From: JAEUMD01 sp050250815
Lineage (GTDB): Bacteria; Pseudomonadota; Alphaproteobacteria; Rhizobiales; Hyphomicrobiaceae
Assembly (NCBI GenBank): GCA_050250815.1
Contig: JBFWNY010000009.1
Span: forward strand, 1 to 64,000
Length of the DNA: 64,000 nucleotides
Reading direction: 5' to 3'
Positions 1 to 8,386 of this stretch are shown piece after piece (positions within the stretch are counted from its first letter, which is position 1; each line of letters starts with the position of its first letter). The notes below the pieces were generated by a model. The model had not been told where the DNA came from, did not search any database, and was given only the letters and a program-made list of their open reading frames with translations. A program made the translations under genes and the position numbers.

Positions 1-908
1 ATGTCGACAAGGCCCGTGCTGACGGAGCGCAGGTCGTCGTGCTGCTGTCGCACGATGGGTTCGACGTCGACCAGAAGCTCGCCACCGTGGTCAACGGCAT
101 CGACGTGATCCTCACCGGCCACACACACGACTCTATCCCGCGCGCCATCGAGATCGGCAAGACGATCCTGCTCTCGTCGGGCTCGCACGGTAAGTACCTG
201 GGCCGCGTCGACCTCGAGGTGAAGGACGGCAAGGTCGTCGGCTACAGCTCAGGCATGATCCCGGTGTTCTCCGACGCCATCGAGCCGGACAAGGAGATGG
301 CGGCGAAGATCGCGGAAGTGCGCGCGCCCTACGAGAAGGAGTGCACGCGCGTCATCGCCAAGACGGACGGGCTGCTCTATCGCCGCGGCAACTTCAATGG
401 CACCTGGGACGACCTCATCTGCGAAGGCCTGATGAAGGAGCGCGACGCACAGATCTCGCTGTCGCCGGGCTTCCGCTGGGGTACGACGCTGCTGCCCGGC
501 CAGGACATCACCATCGACGACCTCTACTGCCAGACCTCGATGAGCTACCCGGCCGTCTACCGCAGCGAATTTACCGGCGCGCAGCTCCACGAGATCATGG
601 AGGACGTCTGCGACAACCTGTTCCACAAGGACCCGTTCTACCAGCAGGGGGGCGACATGGTACGCGTGGGCGGCATGGGCTACACCTGCGCGCCGAAGGA
701 AGAGAAGGGCAAGCGCATCACCGACATGACGCTCCTGGGCACGGGCGAGAAGCTGCAGGCCGACAAGAAGTACGTCGTGGCCGGCTGGGCGTCCGTCAAT
801 CCCGATACCAAGGGGCCGGCCATCTACGACCTGATGGAAAAGTTCATCACCGAGAAGAAAGTGATCGCCCCGATTACCGCGCAGACTGTCAAGGTCGTGG
901 GAATGTGA
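1..908 (+). CDS. soxB: Thiosulfohydrolase SoxB (C-terminal part, 5' truncated by window edge)
   Basis: This is the C-terminal ~300 codons of a protein that is usually about 560 residues; the reading frame is open from base 3 and the true start lies outside the window. SoxB is the periplasmic dimanganese hydrolase that releases sulfate from the sulfane-sulfur carried on SoxY. The metallophosphoesterase motif GHTHD is visible near the left edge, followed by the 5'-nucleotidase-type C-terminal domain with the stretches RRGNFNGTWDD and YRSEFTGAQLHEI. It is followed 135 bases later by a CcdA-type gene on the same strand. soxYZ lie almost 60 kb away, so the sox genes are split in this genome. The family call is firm. 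Confidence 0.93.
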   Translation, partial: VDKARADGAQVVVLLSHDGFDVDQKLATVVNGIDVILTGHTHDSIPRAIEIGKTILLSSGSHGKYLGRVDLEVKDGKVVGYSSGMIPVFSDAIEPDKEMAAKIAEVRAPYEKECTRVIAKTDGLLYRRGNFNGTWDDLICEGLMKERDAQISLSPGFRWGTTLLPGQDITIDDLYCQTSMSYPAVYRSEFTGAQLHEIMEDVCDNLFHKDPFYQQGGDMVRVGGMGYTCAPKEEKGKRITDMTLLGTGEKLQADKKYVVAGWASVNPDTKGPAIYDLMEKFITEKKVIAPITAQTVKVVGM

Positions 909-1043
909 TCGGAACGCGAGCCCGTGGCGGGTTGCGCTCGCCGGTGAAAGCATTCAGGTGGACCAGGATTGTCCTTCTCCCGGCCAAGGCTGGCAGAAGG
1001 AACACCGCCATTTTTGTTCAACGCGGCGACCAGTGGAGCACCC

Positions 1044-1841
1044 ATGTTTGCTGATGCGCACATCTATCTGGGCGTGGCGCTCGCTGGCCTTGCGAGCTTC
1101 CTGAGCCCCTGCGTGCTGCCGCTGGTGCCGCCCTACCTTGGCTATCTGGGCGGCACGACGATCGACCAGATGACCGGCGACAAAGGCATCGACCGCGCAG
1201 TGTGGCGGCGCGTCGTCACGGCTTCGATCTTCTTCGTGCTCGGCTTCTCCACCGTGTTCATCGGACTGGGTGCTGGCGCATCGTGGTTCGGACAGATCAT
1301 CCAGACCTACAAGAACCAGCTGTCGATGGTGGCCGGCATCGTCATCATCCTGTTCGGGTTGCACTTCCTGGGGCTGCTCAGGATCAACGCGCTCTACGCG
1401 GAGAAGCGCTATCACGCCGAAACGACCGGCGCGAGCTACCTGGGCGCTTACGTCATCGGCCTCGCCTTCGCGTTCGGCTGGACGCCGTGCGTCGGCCCGA
1501 TCCTGGCAACCGTCTTGGCGCTCGCCGCCAACGAAGGCTCGCTTGCGACCGGTGTGACGATGCTCGCCGCCTACTCGCTGGGGTTGGGCATCCCCTTCAT
1601 CCTCGCTGCCATCGCCATCAAGCCGTTCCTGGGTTTCATGCAGCGCTTCAAGAAGCATCTGGGCACGATGGAGAAGGTGATGGGCGTGCTGCTGGTGCTG
1701 ACCGGCCTGCTGTTCCTGACCGGATCGCTCAACTGGTTCGGCCAATGGCTAATCGAAACGTTCCCCGGTCTCGGCATGATCGAGGGCTGGGTGACGCCCG
1801 AAGGCCTGCAGAACGACATCATGCGGAAGGGCGCCGAGTAG
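1044..1841 (+). CDS. ccdA: CcdA-type cytochrome c biogenesis / thiol-disulfide transmembrane protein (SoxV-like)
   Basis: A 265-residue polytopic inner-membrane protein of the DsbD/CcdA family, which passes reducing equivalents from cytoplasmic thioredoxin to periplasmic thiol proteins. About six hydrophobic segments can be read. The two family cysteines sit in FLSPCVLPLVPPYLGYLGG near the N terminus and GWTPCVGPI in mid-protein. I chose the ATG at 1044 because GGAG lies about 7 bases upstream and the protein then begins just before the first membrane segment; an upstream in-frame ATG at 969 would add a non-hydrophobic leader. Its position directly after soxB suggests it is the SoxV equivalent that keeps SoxW/SoxS-type thioredoxins reduced. 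That role is inferred from context. Confidence 0.9.
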   Translation: MFADAHIYLGVALAGLASFLSPCVLPLVPPYLGYLGGTTIDQMTGDKGIDRAVWRRVVTASIFFVLGFSTVFIGLGAGASWFGQIIQTYKNQLSMVAGIVIILFGLHFLGLLRINALYAEKRYHAETTGASYLGAYVIGLAFAFGWTPCVGPILATVLALAANEGSLATGVTMLAAYSLGLGIPFILAAIAIKPFLGFMQRFKKHLGTMEKVMGVLLVLTGLLFLTGSLNWFGQWLIETFPGLGMIEGWVTPEGLQNDIMRKGAE

Positions 1842-1885
1842 GCCCGTGGTGAGAGTTGCGTGATGCGTTGTGTGATCGAGGCGCC

Positions 1886-2719
1886 GTGACCCAGTCTGTG
1901 CCCATCGCGCTGACCATTGCGGGCTCCGACAGCTCCGGCGGCGCCGGCATCCAGGCCGACCTGAAGACCTTTACGGCGCTCGGTGTCTACGGCGCGAGCG
2001 TCATTGCGGCGCTGACCGCCCAGAACACGCGCGGCGTCACAGGCGTGCTCGCCACGCCACCCGACTTCATCTCGTTGCAGATCGACGCGATTGCCTCCGA
2101 TCTTTCTGTGACCGCGACCAAGACGGGCATGCTCGGCGAGGCAGCGGCGGTCGCCGCCGTATGCGACGGCCTCGAACGGCATGGTCTGGGTAAACTCGTT
2201 GTCGATCCGGTCATGGTGGCGACCAGCGGCGACGTGCTGCTCGCGCCCGATGCCATCGGCCTCGTCAAGACGCGTCTGATCCCCAAGGCCTGCGTCGTCA
2301 CGCCCAACCTCGCGGAGGCTGCCAAGCTGCTGGACGCGGAGCCCGCTTCGAGCCTCGCCGACATGGAGCGGCAGGCGGTGGATCTGCTCGCACTGGGTCC
2401 GCGCGCTGTCCTCATCAAGGGCGGGCATGCGACCGGCGAGCGCGCCATCGACATTCTGGCCGAGCACACACAGAGCGGTGCGCGGGTGCGATCCTTCGAG
2501 GTGCCCCGGATCGCGACGCGCAACACTCACGGTACCGGCTGCACCTTGTCGGCGGCCATCGCGGCCTACCTTGCCCTCGGCTTCACGCTGAACGACGCTA
2601 TCGCGGAGGCCAAGGCGTTTCTCACTGCGGCCCTGTGGTCGGGCGCGGGCTTCGACGTGGGGAGCGGCAAAGGCCCGGTCGACCACCTGCACGCAATCCG
2701 CCGAACGCCGCGCGCTTGA
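1886..2719 (+). CDS. thiD: Hydroxymethylpyrimidine/phosphomethylpyrimidine kinase ThiD
   Basis: ThiD phosphorylates HMP and HMP-P in the pyrimidine branch of thiamine synthesis, in the cytoplasm. The N-terminal ribokinase-family motif IAGSDSSGGAGIQADLKTF, the KGGHATG stretch and the C-terminal anion-hole motif NTHGTGCTLSAAIAAY are intact. The length of 277 residues is normal. I prefer the GTG at 1886, which has a GAGG just upstream and puts the kinase motif about 10 residues in; a TTG at 1856 would also be in frame. It follows ccdA on the same strand after 44 bases. No thiamine riboswitch is visible upstream. Confidence 0.93.
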   Translation: MTQSVPIALTIAGSDSSGGAGIQADLKTFTALGVYGASVIAALTAQNTRGVTGVLATPPDFISLQIDAIASDLSVTATKTGMLGEAAAVAAVCDGLERHGLGKLVVDPVMVATSGDVLLAPDAIGLVKTRLIPKACVVTPNLAEAAKLLDAEPASSLADMERQAVDLLALGPRAVLIKGGHATGERAIDILAEHTQSGARVRSFEVPRIATRNTHGTGCTLSAAIAAYLALGFTLNDAIAEAKAFLTAALWSGAGFDVGSGKGPVDHLHAIRRTPRA

Positions 2720-2872
2720 GGGCGCGCTGGCGGCAGCGCAACAGCCCGTAGCCAGAACGCCCGCCAGCAACGATTGAATGGGGAATGTCGTTGCGCATCG
2801 CAGCGCCGACGCCAATTTGCCTGATATGAATATGCTGCACGCGCAAGACCACGAGGAGGGCGCTCCCACGAC

Positions 2873-3436
2873 ATGAAGACCTGGAGATCGATCCACCATC
2901 GTCGCGGCTCCACCCACTGGCAGCCGAGAAACCTGGCGGTAATGGCCGGCGCCTTGGCGCTGTTCCTCAACATCATGCCAATCGCCAAGCCGGTTTCAGC
3001 CGCTGGCGAAACGGCCGCGGCGGCGCAGTCGGGTCCCCTCAACGATCTACCGGGGCGCTGGTCGGGCTGGGGCGCGATCACGCTGCCGTCCGGTCAGTCC
3101 GAGCAGGTCAAGTGCATCGCCACCTATTTCGTGCGCAACGGCGGCACGCGGATCGACCAGAACCTGCGCTGCGCGAGCGCCAGCTATCGCATCGACGCTG
3201 TCGCCGGCTTCGACATCTCGGGGGACACGGTGAAGGGGCATTGGGAGGAGCGCGCCAACGTCGCTCAGGGCAGTGTTTCGGGGCGTATGACACCGAGCGG
3301 TTTCAACTTGGCGATCCGTGGCGACAGCTTCACGGCCGCCATGTCGGTCGCTACCTCCCGCTGCAAACAGTCGATCAATATCTCGCCCGAAGGCCTGGAG
3401 ATCCGGCGCATCGCCATAGCGCTCGACAAATGCTGA
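2873..3436 (+). CDS. Exported protein of unknown function
   Basis: A 187-residue protein that I do not recognise functionally. The N terminus has a basic region followed by a hydrophobic core (LAVMAGALALFLNIMPIAKP) and a VSAA cleavage-type site near residue 44, so it is probably secreted to the periplasm. The mature part holds a GRWSGWG motif and four cysteines (in VKCIATY, LRCASA, SRCKQS and the final LDKC), which could form two disulfides. Similar small exported proteins beginning with a GRWSG-type motif occur in Rhizobiales genomes, by memory only. The start has the sequence GAGGAGGG about 10 bases upstream. It stands alone between thiD and a terminator. Confidence 0.7.
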   Translation: MKTWRSIHHRRGSTHWQPRNLAVMAGALALFLNIMPIAKPVSAAGETAAAAQSGPLNDLPGRWSGWGAITLPSGQSEQVKCIATYFVRNGGTRIDQNLRCASASYRIDAVAGFDISGDTVKGHWEERANVAQGSVSGRMTPSGFNLAIRGDSFTAAMSVATSRCKQSINISPEGLEIRRIAIALDKC

Positions 3437-3913
3437 ATCATCAAAGACTTAGAACGGTGTGGCATGCCAGCATCGCCCCCTGTCCAATCGGAGCATCGAT
3501 CAAACTTCCACCTTGATGCTCCCGCCGCCATCGAGGAATATCCGTTCGCGTTCGGCGCCATGCCGGCAACCAGCTTCCGGGGGGAAGGTCAAGCGCGATA
3601 ATTCCGCAGCTTGGCTCGGCTGAAAACCGGTCCGGTGTACACCGGACCGGTTTTTTCATTTGGCGTTCGCTTCGACGGCATTCTCATCGCAACTCGCGAA
3701 ATTGCATTTCCGCCATCAGACTAAGTCCGTGTCTTTGCGACAACTCGTGCTTGAAATGCGACGCAACTGCGCAGCGTTTCATCAATTGGGCGTTTGAGAG
3801 GCGAGCGCCGCGCGATAGCTTCAGTTCCGAAAATTGCGTTCGGAGTCGGAACCGATCACCGAACCAGACGACACCTTTGGGGCGGCAGCCCGGTGCGGGA
3901 TACGGGGGGCAAT
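3437..3913. other. Intergenic region with a RIRE-like dyad and a terminator
   Basis: This stretch has no convincing gene. It holds an inverted repeat at 3490-3522 (arms GGAGCATC and GATGCTCC, about 17 bases apart) resembling small palindromic repeats of Rhizobiales. A strong 32-base palindrome lies at 3623-3656. An AT-richer stretch at 3657-3790 probably carries the promoter of the downstream porin gene. Short open frames here lack a Shine-Dalgarno sequence and coding character. Confidence 0.5.
3623..3656. terminator. Perfect palindromic bidirectional terminator
   Basis: A 32-base perfect palindrome at 3623-3654 (left arm AAAACCGGTCCGGTGT, centre GTAC) is followed by a run of T and preceded by a run of A. 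It can form a very stable hairpin with a U-tract on either strand, so it should terminate transcription in both directions downstream of the exported-protein gene. Confidence 0.85.
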
Positions 3914-5200
3914 ATGCGTCGCACTCTTCTGAAGGCAGCTCTGGCGGGCACGACGGCACTCGTCGCGGGTGCCCTGGCGGTCGAGACCGTCGAGGCCGGC
4001 GGCTTCGCCATCCGCGAGCAGTCCGCTCAGTTCCAGGGCTCGTCGTTCGCTGGCTCTGCGGCGGGCGGCGGCCTCTCCTCGATGTACTGGAACCCGGCGG
4101 CGCTCGGGGAGGCTGGTTCGGGCCTGACCTCCGAGAGCCACTTCTCCGCGATCTTCGGCCAATCTCAAATGACGGTCGATGCCATCAACGGATTTCCCCC
4201 TGGTTTCGTCTTTCCCGGTGCAAGCCCGAACAGCGGTGACGTGGCTTCGCCCGCCATTGTTGGCTCCAGCTATTACGCCTACCGCCTCAATGACCGCCTG
4301 ACGCTGGGCATGTCGATGAACTCGGGTTTCGGCCTGACGACGAAGCCGCGTGATCCATTCTATGCTGGTGCAGAACTCGGTCGCACGACCAAGCTGTTCA
4401 CCATCAATGCCACGCCCACCCTCGCCTACCAGATCGCGCCTGGCATCACCATCGGCGCTGGTGTGCAGGTGCAGTATGCTCGGGCCAAGCTGTCGTTCGC
4501 GCTCGGCACGCCGGGGGCGCCCTCCGCGACCTTTGACGAAGCGGACGATATCGCATTCGGCGCAACCGCGGGCATCCTGTTCCAGCCGGCCGCCGGAACG
4601 TCCATAGGCATTGGCTACCGCTCGCAGATCACCCACGATCTGGAAGGCGTGTTCCGCATACCCGGGCCGGACATTCCCAACGTCACCGCCGAACTCAATC
4701 TGCCCGATATTGTGACCCTTTCGTTCCGGCAGGCCATCGCCGCCAACATGCGCCTGCTCGGCACCATTGAGTGGTCGAATTGGAGCCGCTTCCAGCAGCT
4801 AGTGCTGCAGGGCGTGCCCGGCATCGGCCCGGTTCCGGCCAACTGGAGCGACGGCTGGTACTTCGCGCTGGGTGGCGAGTACGACTATAGCGAGGCGATC
4901 ACGCTGCGCGCGGGTGCTGGCTACGAGATCTCGCCGGTGGACAATCCCACGAGCCGCTTCACCTCGATCCCCGATGCTGACCGTGTGTGGTTGAGCGCCG
5001 GTGCCTCCGTGAAGCTCACGGAAACGATGTCCGCCGACGTTGCCTACACACACGTGTTCATCGAGAACGCGGATTTCGACCGGATCGGTCCGCTTTCGGG
5101 GCTCAACTACACAGGCTCAGCGGAATCTCAGGTCGATATCATCTCGGCCAGCTTGAAGATGCGATGGGGTGCATCCCCGCCGCTCGAGCCCCTCAAGTAA
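3914..5200 (+). CDS. OmpP1/FadL/TodX family outer membrane transporter
   Basis: A 428-residue outer-membrane beta-barrel of the FadL family, which admits long-chain fatty acids or other hydrophobic compounds. A signal peptide (basic MRRTLLK, then an Ala/Leu core ending at VEAGG) precedes the family N-terminal signature GFAIREQSAQFQGSSFAGSA, and SSMYWNPAALG follows, typical of the plug/hatch region. Many alternating strands follow, and the C terminus (SASLKMRWG) is close to the barrel end. I chose the ATG at 3914, which has a GGGGGG ribosome-binding stretch 5-10 bases upstream and starts exactly at the signal peptide. It may feed the fad cluster at 46-56 kb, but that is inference. Confidence 0.92.
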   Translation: MRRTLLKAALAGTTALVAGALAVETVEAGGFAIREQSAQFQGSSFAGSAAGGGLSSMYWNPAALGEAGSGLTSESHFSAIFGQSQMTVDAINGFPPGFVFPGASPNSGDVASPAIVGSSYYAYRLNDRLTLGMSMNSGFGLTTKPRDPFYAGAELGRTTKLFTINATPTLAYQIAPGITIGAGVQVQYARAKLSFALGTPGAPSATFDEADDIAFGATAGILFQPAAGTSIGIGYRSQITHDLEGVFRIPGPDIPNVTAELNLPDIVTLSFRQAIAANMRLLGTIEWSNWSRFQQLVLQGVPGIGPVPANWSDGWYFALGGEYDYSEAITLRAGAGYEISPVDNPTSRFTSIPDADRVWLSAGASVKLTETMSADVAYTHVFIENADFDRIGPLSGLNYTGSAESQVDIISASLKMRWGASPPLEPLK

Positions 5201-5228
5201 CCTGCTGGTCATCGATGACCTGATGCGC

Positions 5229-5265
5229 GAAAGGCCGGCTCGCAAGTCCGGCCTTTCGTCTTTTC
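5229..5265 (+). terminator. Rho-independent terminator after the FadL-family gene
   Basis: Perfect 10-base-pair stem (GAAAGGCCGG at 5229-5238 with CCGGCCTTTC at 5248-5257), 9-base loop, then GTCTTTT. It lies 28 bases after the porin stop codon. Confidence 0.88.
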
Positions 5266-5281
5266 TGGCGAACGATAGTCC

Positions 5282-6265
5282 GTGATACGTCAGACCCCAA
5301 CGATCGAGGACATCGAGGCGGCGCTCGAACGCATCGCCGGTCACGCCGTGCCGACACCGCTCATCTCGTTTCCCGTCCTCGACGCCGCGACCGGTGGCCG
5401 CGTGCTGATCAAGGCGGAAAACCTGCAGCGCGTGGGCGCCTTCAAGTTCCGCGGCGCCTTCAACCGTCTCTCACTCACCGACCGCACACGCTATCCTGGT
5501 GGCATCGTCGCCTGCTCCTCTGGCAATCACGCCCAGGGAGTCGCGGAGGCCGCACGCCTGCTGGGGCTTGCAGCCGTCATCGTCATGCCGTCGGATGCGC
5601 CGCGCCTCAAGATCGAGCGAACGCGCGAGGCAGGTGCGCAGGTCATCCTCTACGACCGGGCACGTGAGGACCGCGAAGCGATTGCCCGTCACGAGTCGGA
5701 CGTTCGCCGTGCCGATTTCGTCCACCCTTTCGACGATCCGGGAGTGATTGCGGGTCAGGGCACCGTAGGGCTTGAGATCGCCGCACAGGCCTTGGCACTT
5801 GGTATGTCGATCGACGACGTGCTCGTCCCCTGCTCGGGTGGAGGCCTCGCATCAGGCATCGCCATCGCCATGGACGCGCGCATGCCGGGTGCCTCGATCT
5901 GGACCGTGGAGCCGGCGACCCATGACGACATGGCCCGCTCGCTTGCAGCGGGTACCCTCCAGCACAACGACAATCCGCCACCCTCGATCGCGGATGCGCT
6001 TCTTGTGAGTGAGCCCGGCAAGCTCACGTTCGAGATCCTGAGCCGCCACGCCGCAGGCGGCCTGTCCGTCAGCGACGACGAGATTCGCGCTGCCGTGCGT
6101 TTCGCCTTCGTCGAGCTGAAGCTGGTTGTGGAGCCGGGCGGAGCCGCAGCTCTCGCGGCAGTGTTGTCGGGACGGCTCGATGCGCGCGGCCGCACCGTGG
6201 CCGTGGTGCTTTCCGGCGGCAATGTCGATCCGCAGACATTCGCGGACATCGTCACCCGGCCGTGA
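5282..6265 (+). CDS. Threonine/serine dehydratase, PLP-dependent (no ACT domain)
   Basis: A fold-type II PLP enzyme of 327 residues. The Schiff-base lysine lies in AFKFRGAFNRL, the phosphate/substrate loop is SSGNHAQG, and the glycine-rich PLP phosphate loop is PCSGGGLASG. It lacks the C-terminal regulatory domain of biosynthetic IlvA, so it resembles catabolic threonine ammonia-lyase (TdcB-like) or a serine racemase/dehydratase; sequence alone does not separate these. The start is a GTG at 5282 with only a weak ribosome-binding site, directly after a terminator, so it must have its own promoter or depend on readthrough. It stands as a single gene. Confidence 0.87.
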   Translation: MIRQTPTIEDIEAALERIAGHAVPTPLISFPVLDAATGGRVLIKAENLQRVGAFKFRGAFNRLSLTDRTRYPGGIVACSSGNHAQGVAEAARLLGLAAVIVMPSDAPRLKIERTREAGAQVILYDRAREDREAIARHESDVRRADFVHPFDDPGVIAGQGTVGLEIAAQALALGMSIDDVLVPCSGGGLASGIAIAMDARMPGASIWTVEPATHDDMARSLAAGTLQHNDNPPPSIADALLVSEPGKLTFEILSRHAAGGLSVSDDEIRAAVRFAFVELKLVVEPGGAAALAAVLSGRLDARGRTVAVVLSGGNVDPQTFADIVTRP

Positions 6266-6302
6266 ACTTCCTCACGTCGCGGTCAAGCTTTCAGTTCTGG
6301 AA

Positions 6303-6494
6303 TTACTCAGGATCGCCGACGGCGGCATTGCGTGCCCGTGCCAGCGCGGCGAGCGTGCGCCAGTGCTCGGCGGTTGGTACGTCGGACTGGGCGGCTGCCG
6401 CGGCCTCGCCGGTGTGCCGCTGCACGAACTCTGACCAGCAGATGCGGCGCAGATTGACAGCATAGATTTGGAATTCGCGACTGCCGACGACCAT
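6303..6494 (-). CDS. Small conserved-looking protein of unknown function (63 aa)
   Basis: A 63-residue open frame on the minus strand with an ideal Shine-Dalgarno sequence (GGAGG, 9 bases before the ATG). The product, beginning MVVGSREFQIYAVNLRR and containing WSEFVQRHTG, reads like a real folded peptide and not like high-GC antisense noise: it has aromatic and hydrophobic spacing and no Arg/Pro/Ala runs. No membrane segment or known motif is visible. It lies downstream of yebC on the same strand, separated by 120 bases that include a 14-base palindrome (6583-6596). Function unknown. Confidence 0.6.
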   Translation of the reverse strand: MVVGSREFQIYAVNLRRICWSEFVQRHTGEAAAAAQSDVPTAEHWRTLAALARARNAAVGDPE

Positions 6495-6614
6495 GCGGAA
6501 ATACCTCCGGCTTCATGCCTGAGAGGAACTTACTCCGCCAGCTGATACAATCGCGTTAGACTTGACGTTACAGATATCGTGGGCGCGTTAACGCGCAGAA
6601 AACCATGCTGAGGA

Positions 6615-7364
6615 TCACGCCGCCGTCAGGCGCTTCAGTACGTCCTCGGAAACTTCGAAATTGGCGAAGACAGCCTGAACGTCATCGTCGTCCTCTAGCA
6701 TCGCCACCATCTTCATGATCGTGCGCGCCTGATCCTCGTCGACCTCCGTGGTGAGGTTGGGCTTCCAGACCGTCTTGACACTCTCGGCCTCGCCCAGCGC
6801 CTCCTCGAGCGCACCTGCGACGGTTCCCAGGTTGTCAAAGCCGCACGTCACGAAGTGCCCGTCCTCATCGGAAACCACATCGTCGGCACCGGCCTCGATG
6901 GCCGCATCGAGAACCTTCTCGGCTGAGCCGATCCCGGTTGCATACGCGATCTCGCCGACGTGGGTGAACATGTGCGCAACCGATCCCGTCGAGCCCAGGT
7001 TGCCGCCGAACTTGGTGAAGGCCGCGCGGACCGCGCCGCCGGTACGATTGCGGTTGTCGGTCAGCGCCTCGACGATGACGGCGATGCCGCCTGGCGCATA
7101 TCCCTCGTAGCGGATCTGCTCATAGGATTCCGTGTCACCGCCGGCCGCCTTCTTGATGGCCCGCTCGATGTTGTCCTTGGGCATGTTCTCAGCCCGCGCG
7201 GCCTGAATGGCGAGCCGCAGGCGCGGGTTCATGTCGGGATCGGGCATGCCCATCTTGGCCGCCACCGTAATCTCGCGCCCGAGCTTGGCGAACATCTTGG
7301 CGCGCGCGGCATCCGCGCGGCCCTTCTTGTGCATGATGTTCTTGAACGCTGAATGTCCGGCCAT
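6615..7364 (-). CDS. yebC: YebC/PmpR family protein (TACO1-like)
   Basis: A 249-residue protein with the unmistakable YebC N terminus (MAGHSAFKNIMHKKGRADAA), the middle AENMPKDNIERAIKKAAG segment and the EGYAPGGIAVIVE motif. The family was first described as DNA-binding regulators, but its members also act on translation of proline-rich sequences and on mitochondrial COX1 translation (TACO1). Length and all three domains are normal. In many proteobacteria yebC lies beside ruvC; here its upstream neighbour is a YmdB-type phosphodiesterase. Confidence 0.95.
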   Translation of the reverse strand: MAGHSAFKNIMHKKGRADAARAKMFAKLGREITVAAKMGMPDPDMNPRLRLAIQAARAENMPKDNIERAIKKAAGGDTESYEQIRYEGYAPGGIAVIVEALTDNRNRTGGAVRAAFTKFGGNLGSTGSVAHMFTHVGEIAYATGIGSAEKVLDAAIEAGADDVVSDEDGHFVTCGFDNLGTVAGALEEALGEAESVKTVWKPNLTTEVDEDQARTIMKMVAMLEDDDDVQAVFANFEVSEDVLKRLTAA

Positions 7365-7451
7365 GGCAGTCGCCCGTCGCTCTCGTATCCTGTCGGGATC
7401 CGCGATCCCGCTTCAAACCGCCGATCTATACAGCGAGGCCCGCGTGCCGGG

Positions 7452-8294
7452 TCAAGAGCGCGCCGTCACCGGCTCGAGCCAGAAATCGGGCAGGCTCTCC
7501 TTGAGGCGTCCGCCGATCCTCACGGCCTGAACGCGCCGCGCCAGGCCCGTCGCGTCGTCGATCTCCACCGCGAGGCCCGACAGGGTGGCCGGCCCGGACG
7601 CCGGCTCGAACCGGCCGCGCGGGATCTTGGTGATGAAACGCGTCAAAGGCTCGTCGCGCTCCATGCCCAGCACCGAATCGTAGTCGCCGCACATTCCCGC
7701 ATCGCTCATGTAGGCCGTGCCGCCCTCCAGCACCCGCTCGTCGGCGGTCGGCGTGTGCGTGTGCGTGCCCACGACCACGGAGGCGCGGCCATCGGCGAAG
7801 TGGCCCAGCGCCTGCTTTTCGCTCGTCGCCTCGGCGTGGAAGTCGATGACGATGGCATCCGCCCCTTGCTTCAGGCGGCAAGCGGTGAGCTCCGAGTCGA
7901 TGGCGCGAAACGGACAGTCGAGGTCGGCCATGAACACGCGGCCCATTGCGTTGATCACCAGGACGTCGGCACCATTGCGCGCCTTGATGAGCGCGGCACC
8001 ACGGCCTGGCGTGCCCTTGGGGAAGTTGATGGGACGCACCAGACGATCCTGACGCTCGATGAAAACGAGCGTCTCCTTCTGATCGAACGCATGATTACCG
8101 AGCGTGACGGCGTCGGCGCCCGCATCCAGAAGCTCCTCGCAGATCTTCTCGGTGATGCCGAATCCGCCCGCCGCGTTCTCACCGTTCACGACGACGAAAT
8201 CCAGGCGGTAGCGCTCGATGAGCCGCGGCAGACGCTCGGTGACGACGGCACGGCCCGTCCGCCCAACCACATCGCCCAGAAACAGGAAGCGCAT
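7452..8294 (-). CDS. YmdB/TIGR00282 family metallophosphoesterase
   Basis: A 280-residue calcineurin-like phosphoesterase of the YmdB family, known in Bacillus as a 2',3'-cyclic nucleotide phosphodiesterase. The dimetal ligand motifs are present in order: GDVVGRTG at the N terminus, NGENAAGG, GNHAFDQ, FHAEATSEK and VGTHTHTPTAD. I start it at the ATG at 8294 so that the protein opens directly with the GDVVG strand, as in the family; an upstream ATG would add an 11-residue arginine-rich leader. It sits between the 5-formyl-THF cyclo-ligase and yebC on the same strand, a common alphaproteobacterial order. Confidence 0.92.
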   Translation of the reverse strand: MRFLFLGDVVGRTGRAVVTERLPRLIERYRLDFVVVNGENAAGGFGITEKICEELLDAGADAVTLGNHAFDQKETLVFIERQDRLVRPINFPKGTPGRGAALIKARNGADVLVINAMGRVFMADLDCPFRAIDSELTACRLKQGADAIVIDFHAEATSEKQALGHFADGRASVVVGTHTHTPTADERVLEGGTAYMSDAGMCGDYDSVLGMERDEPLTRFITKIPRGRFEPASGPATLSGLAVEIDDATGLARRVQAVRIGGRLKESLPDFWLEPVTARS

Positions 8295-8386
8295 CCTAGC
8301 CTTTCGTCTCCACGGACTGATCGACACCGCGGTCTTATCTGCGGCCCCGATGGAAGCGGCACCGCTCCCTCACGCGGTCGGGGCAG

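Noticed and set aside
1571..2917. A 448-codon minus-strand frame over ccdA and thiD
   Set aside because: Shadow; thiD on the plus strand has every family motif.
3441..3659. Short minus-strand frame running through the 32-base palindrome
   Set aside because: It crosses a strong terminator hairpin and has no ribosome-binding site, so it is not a gene.
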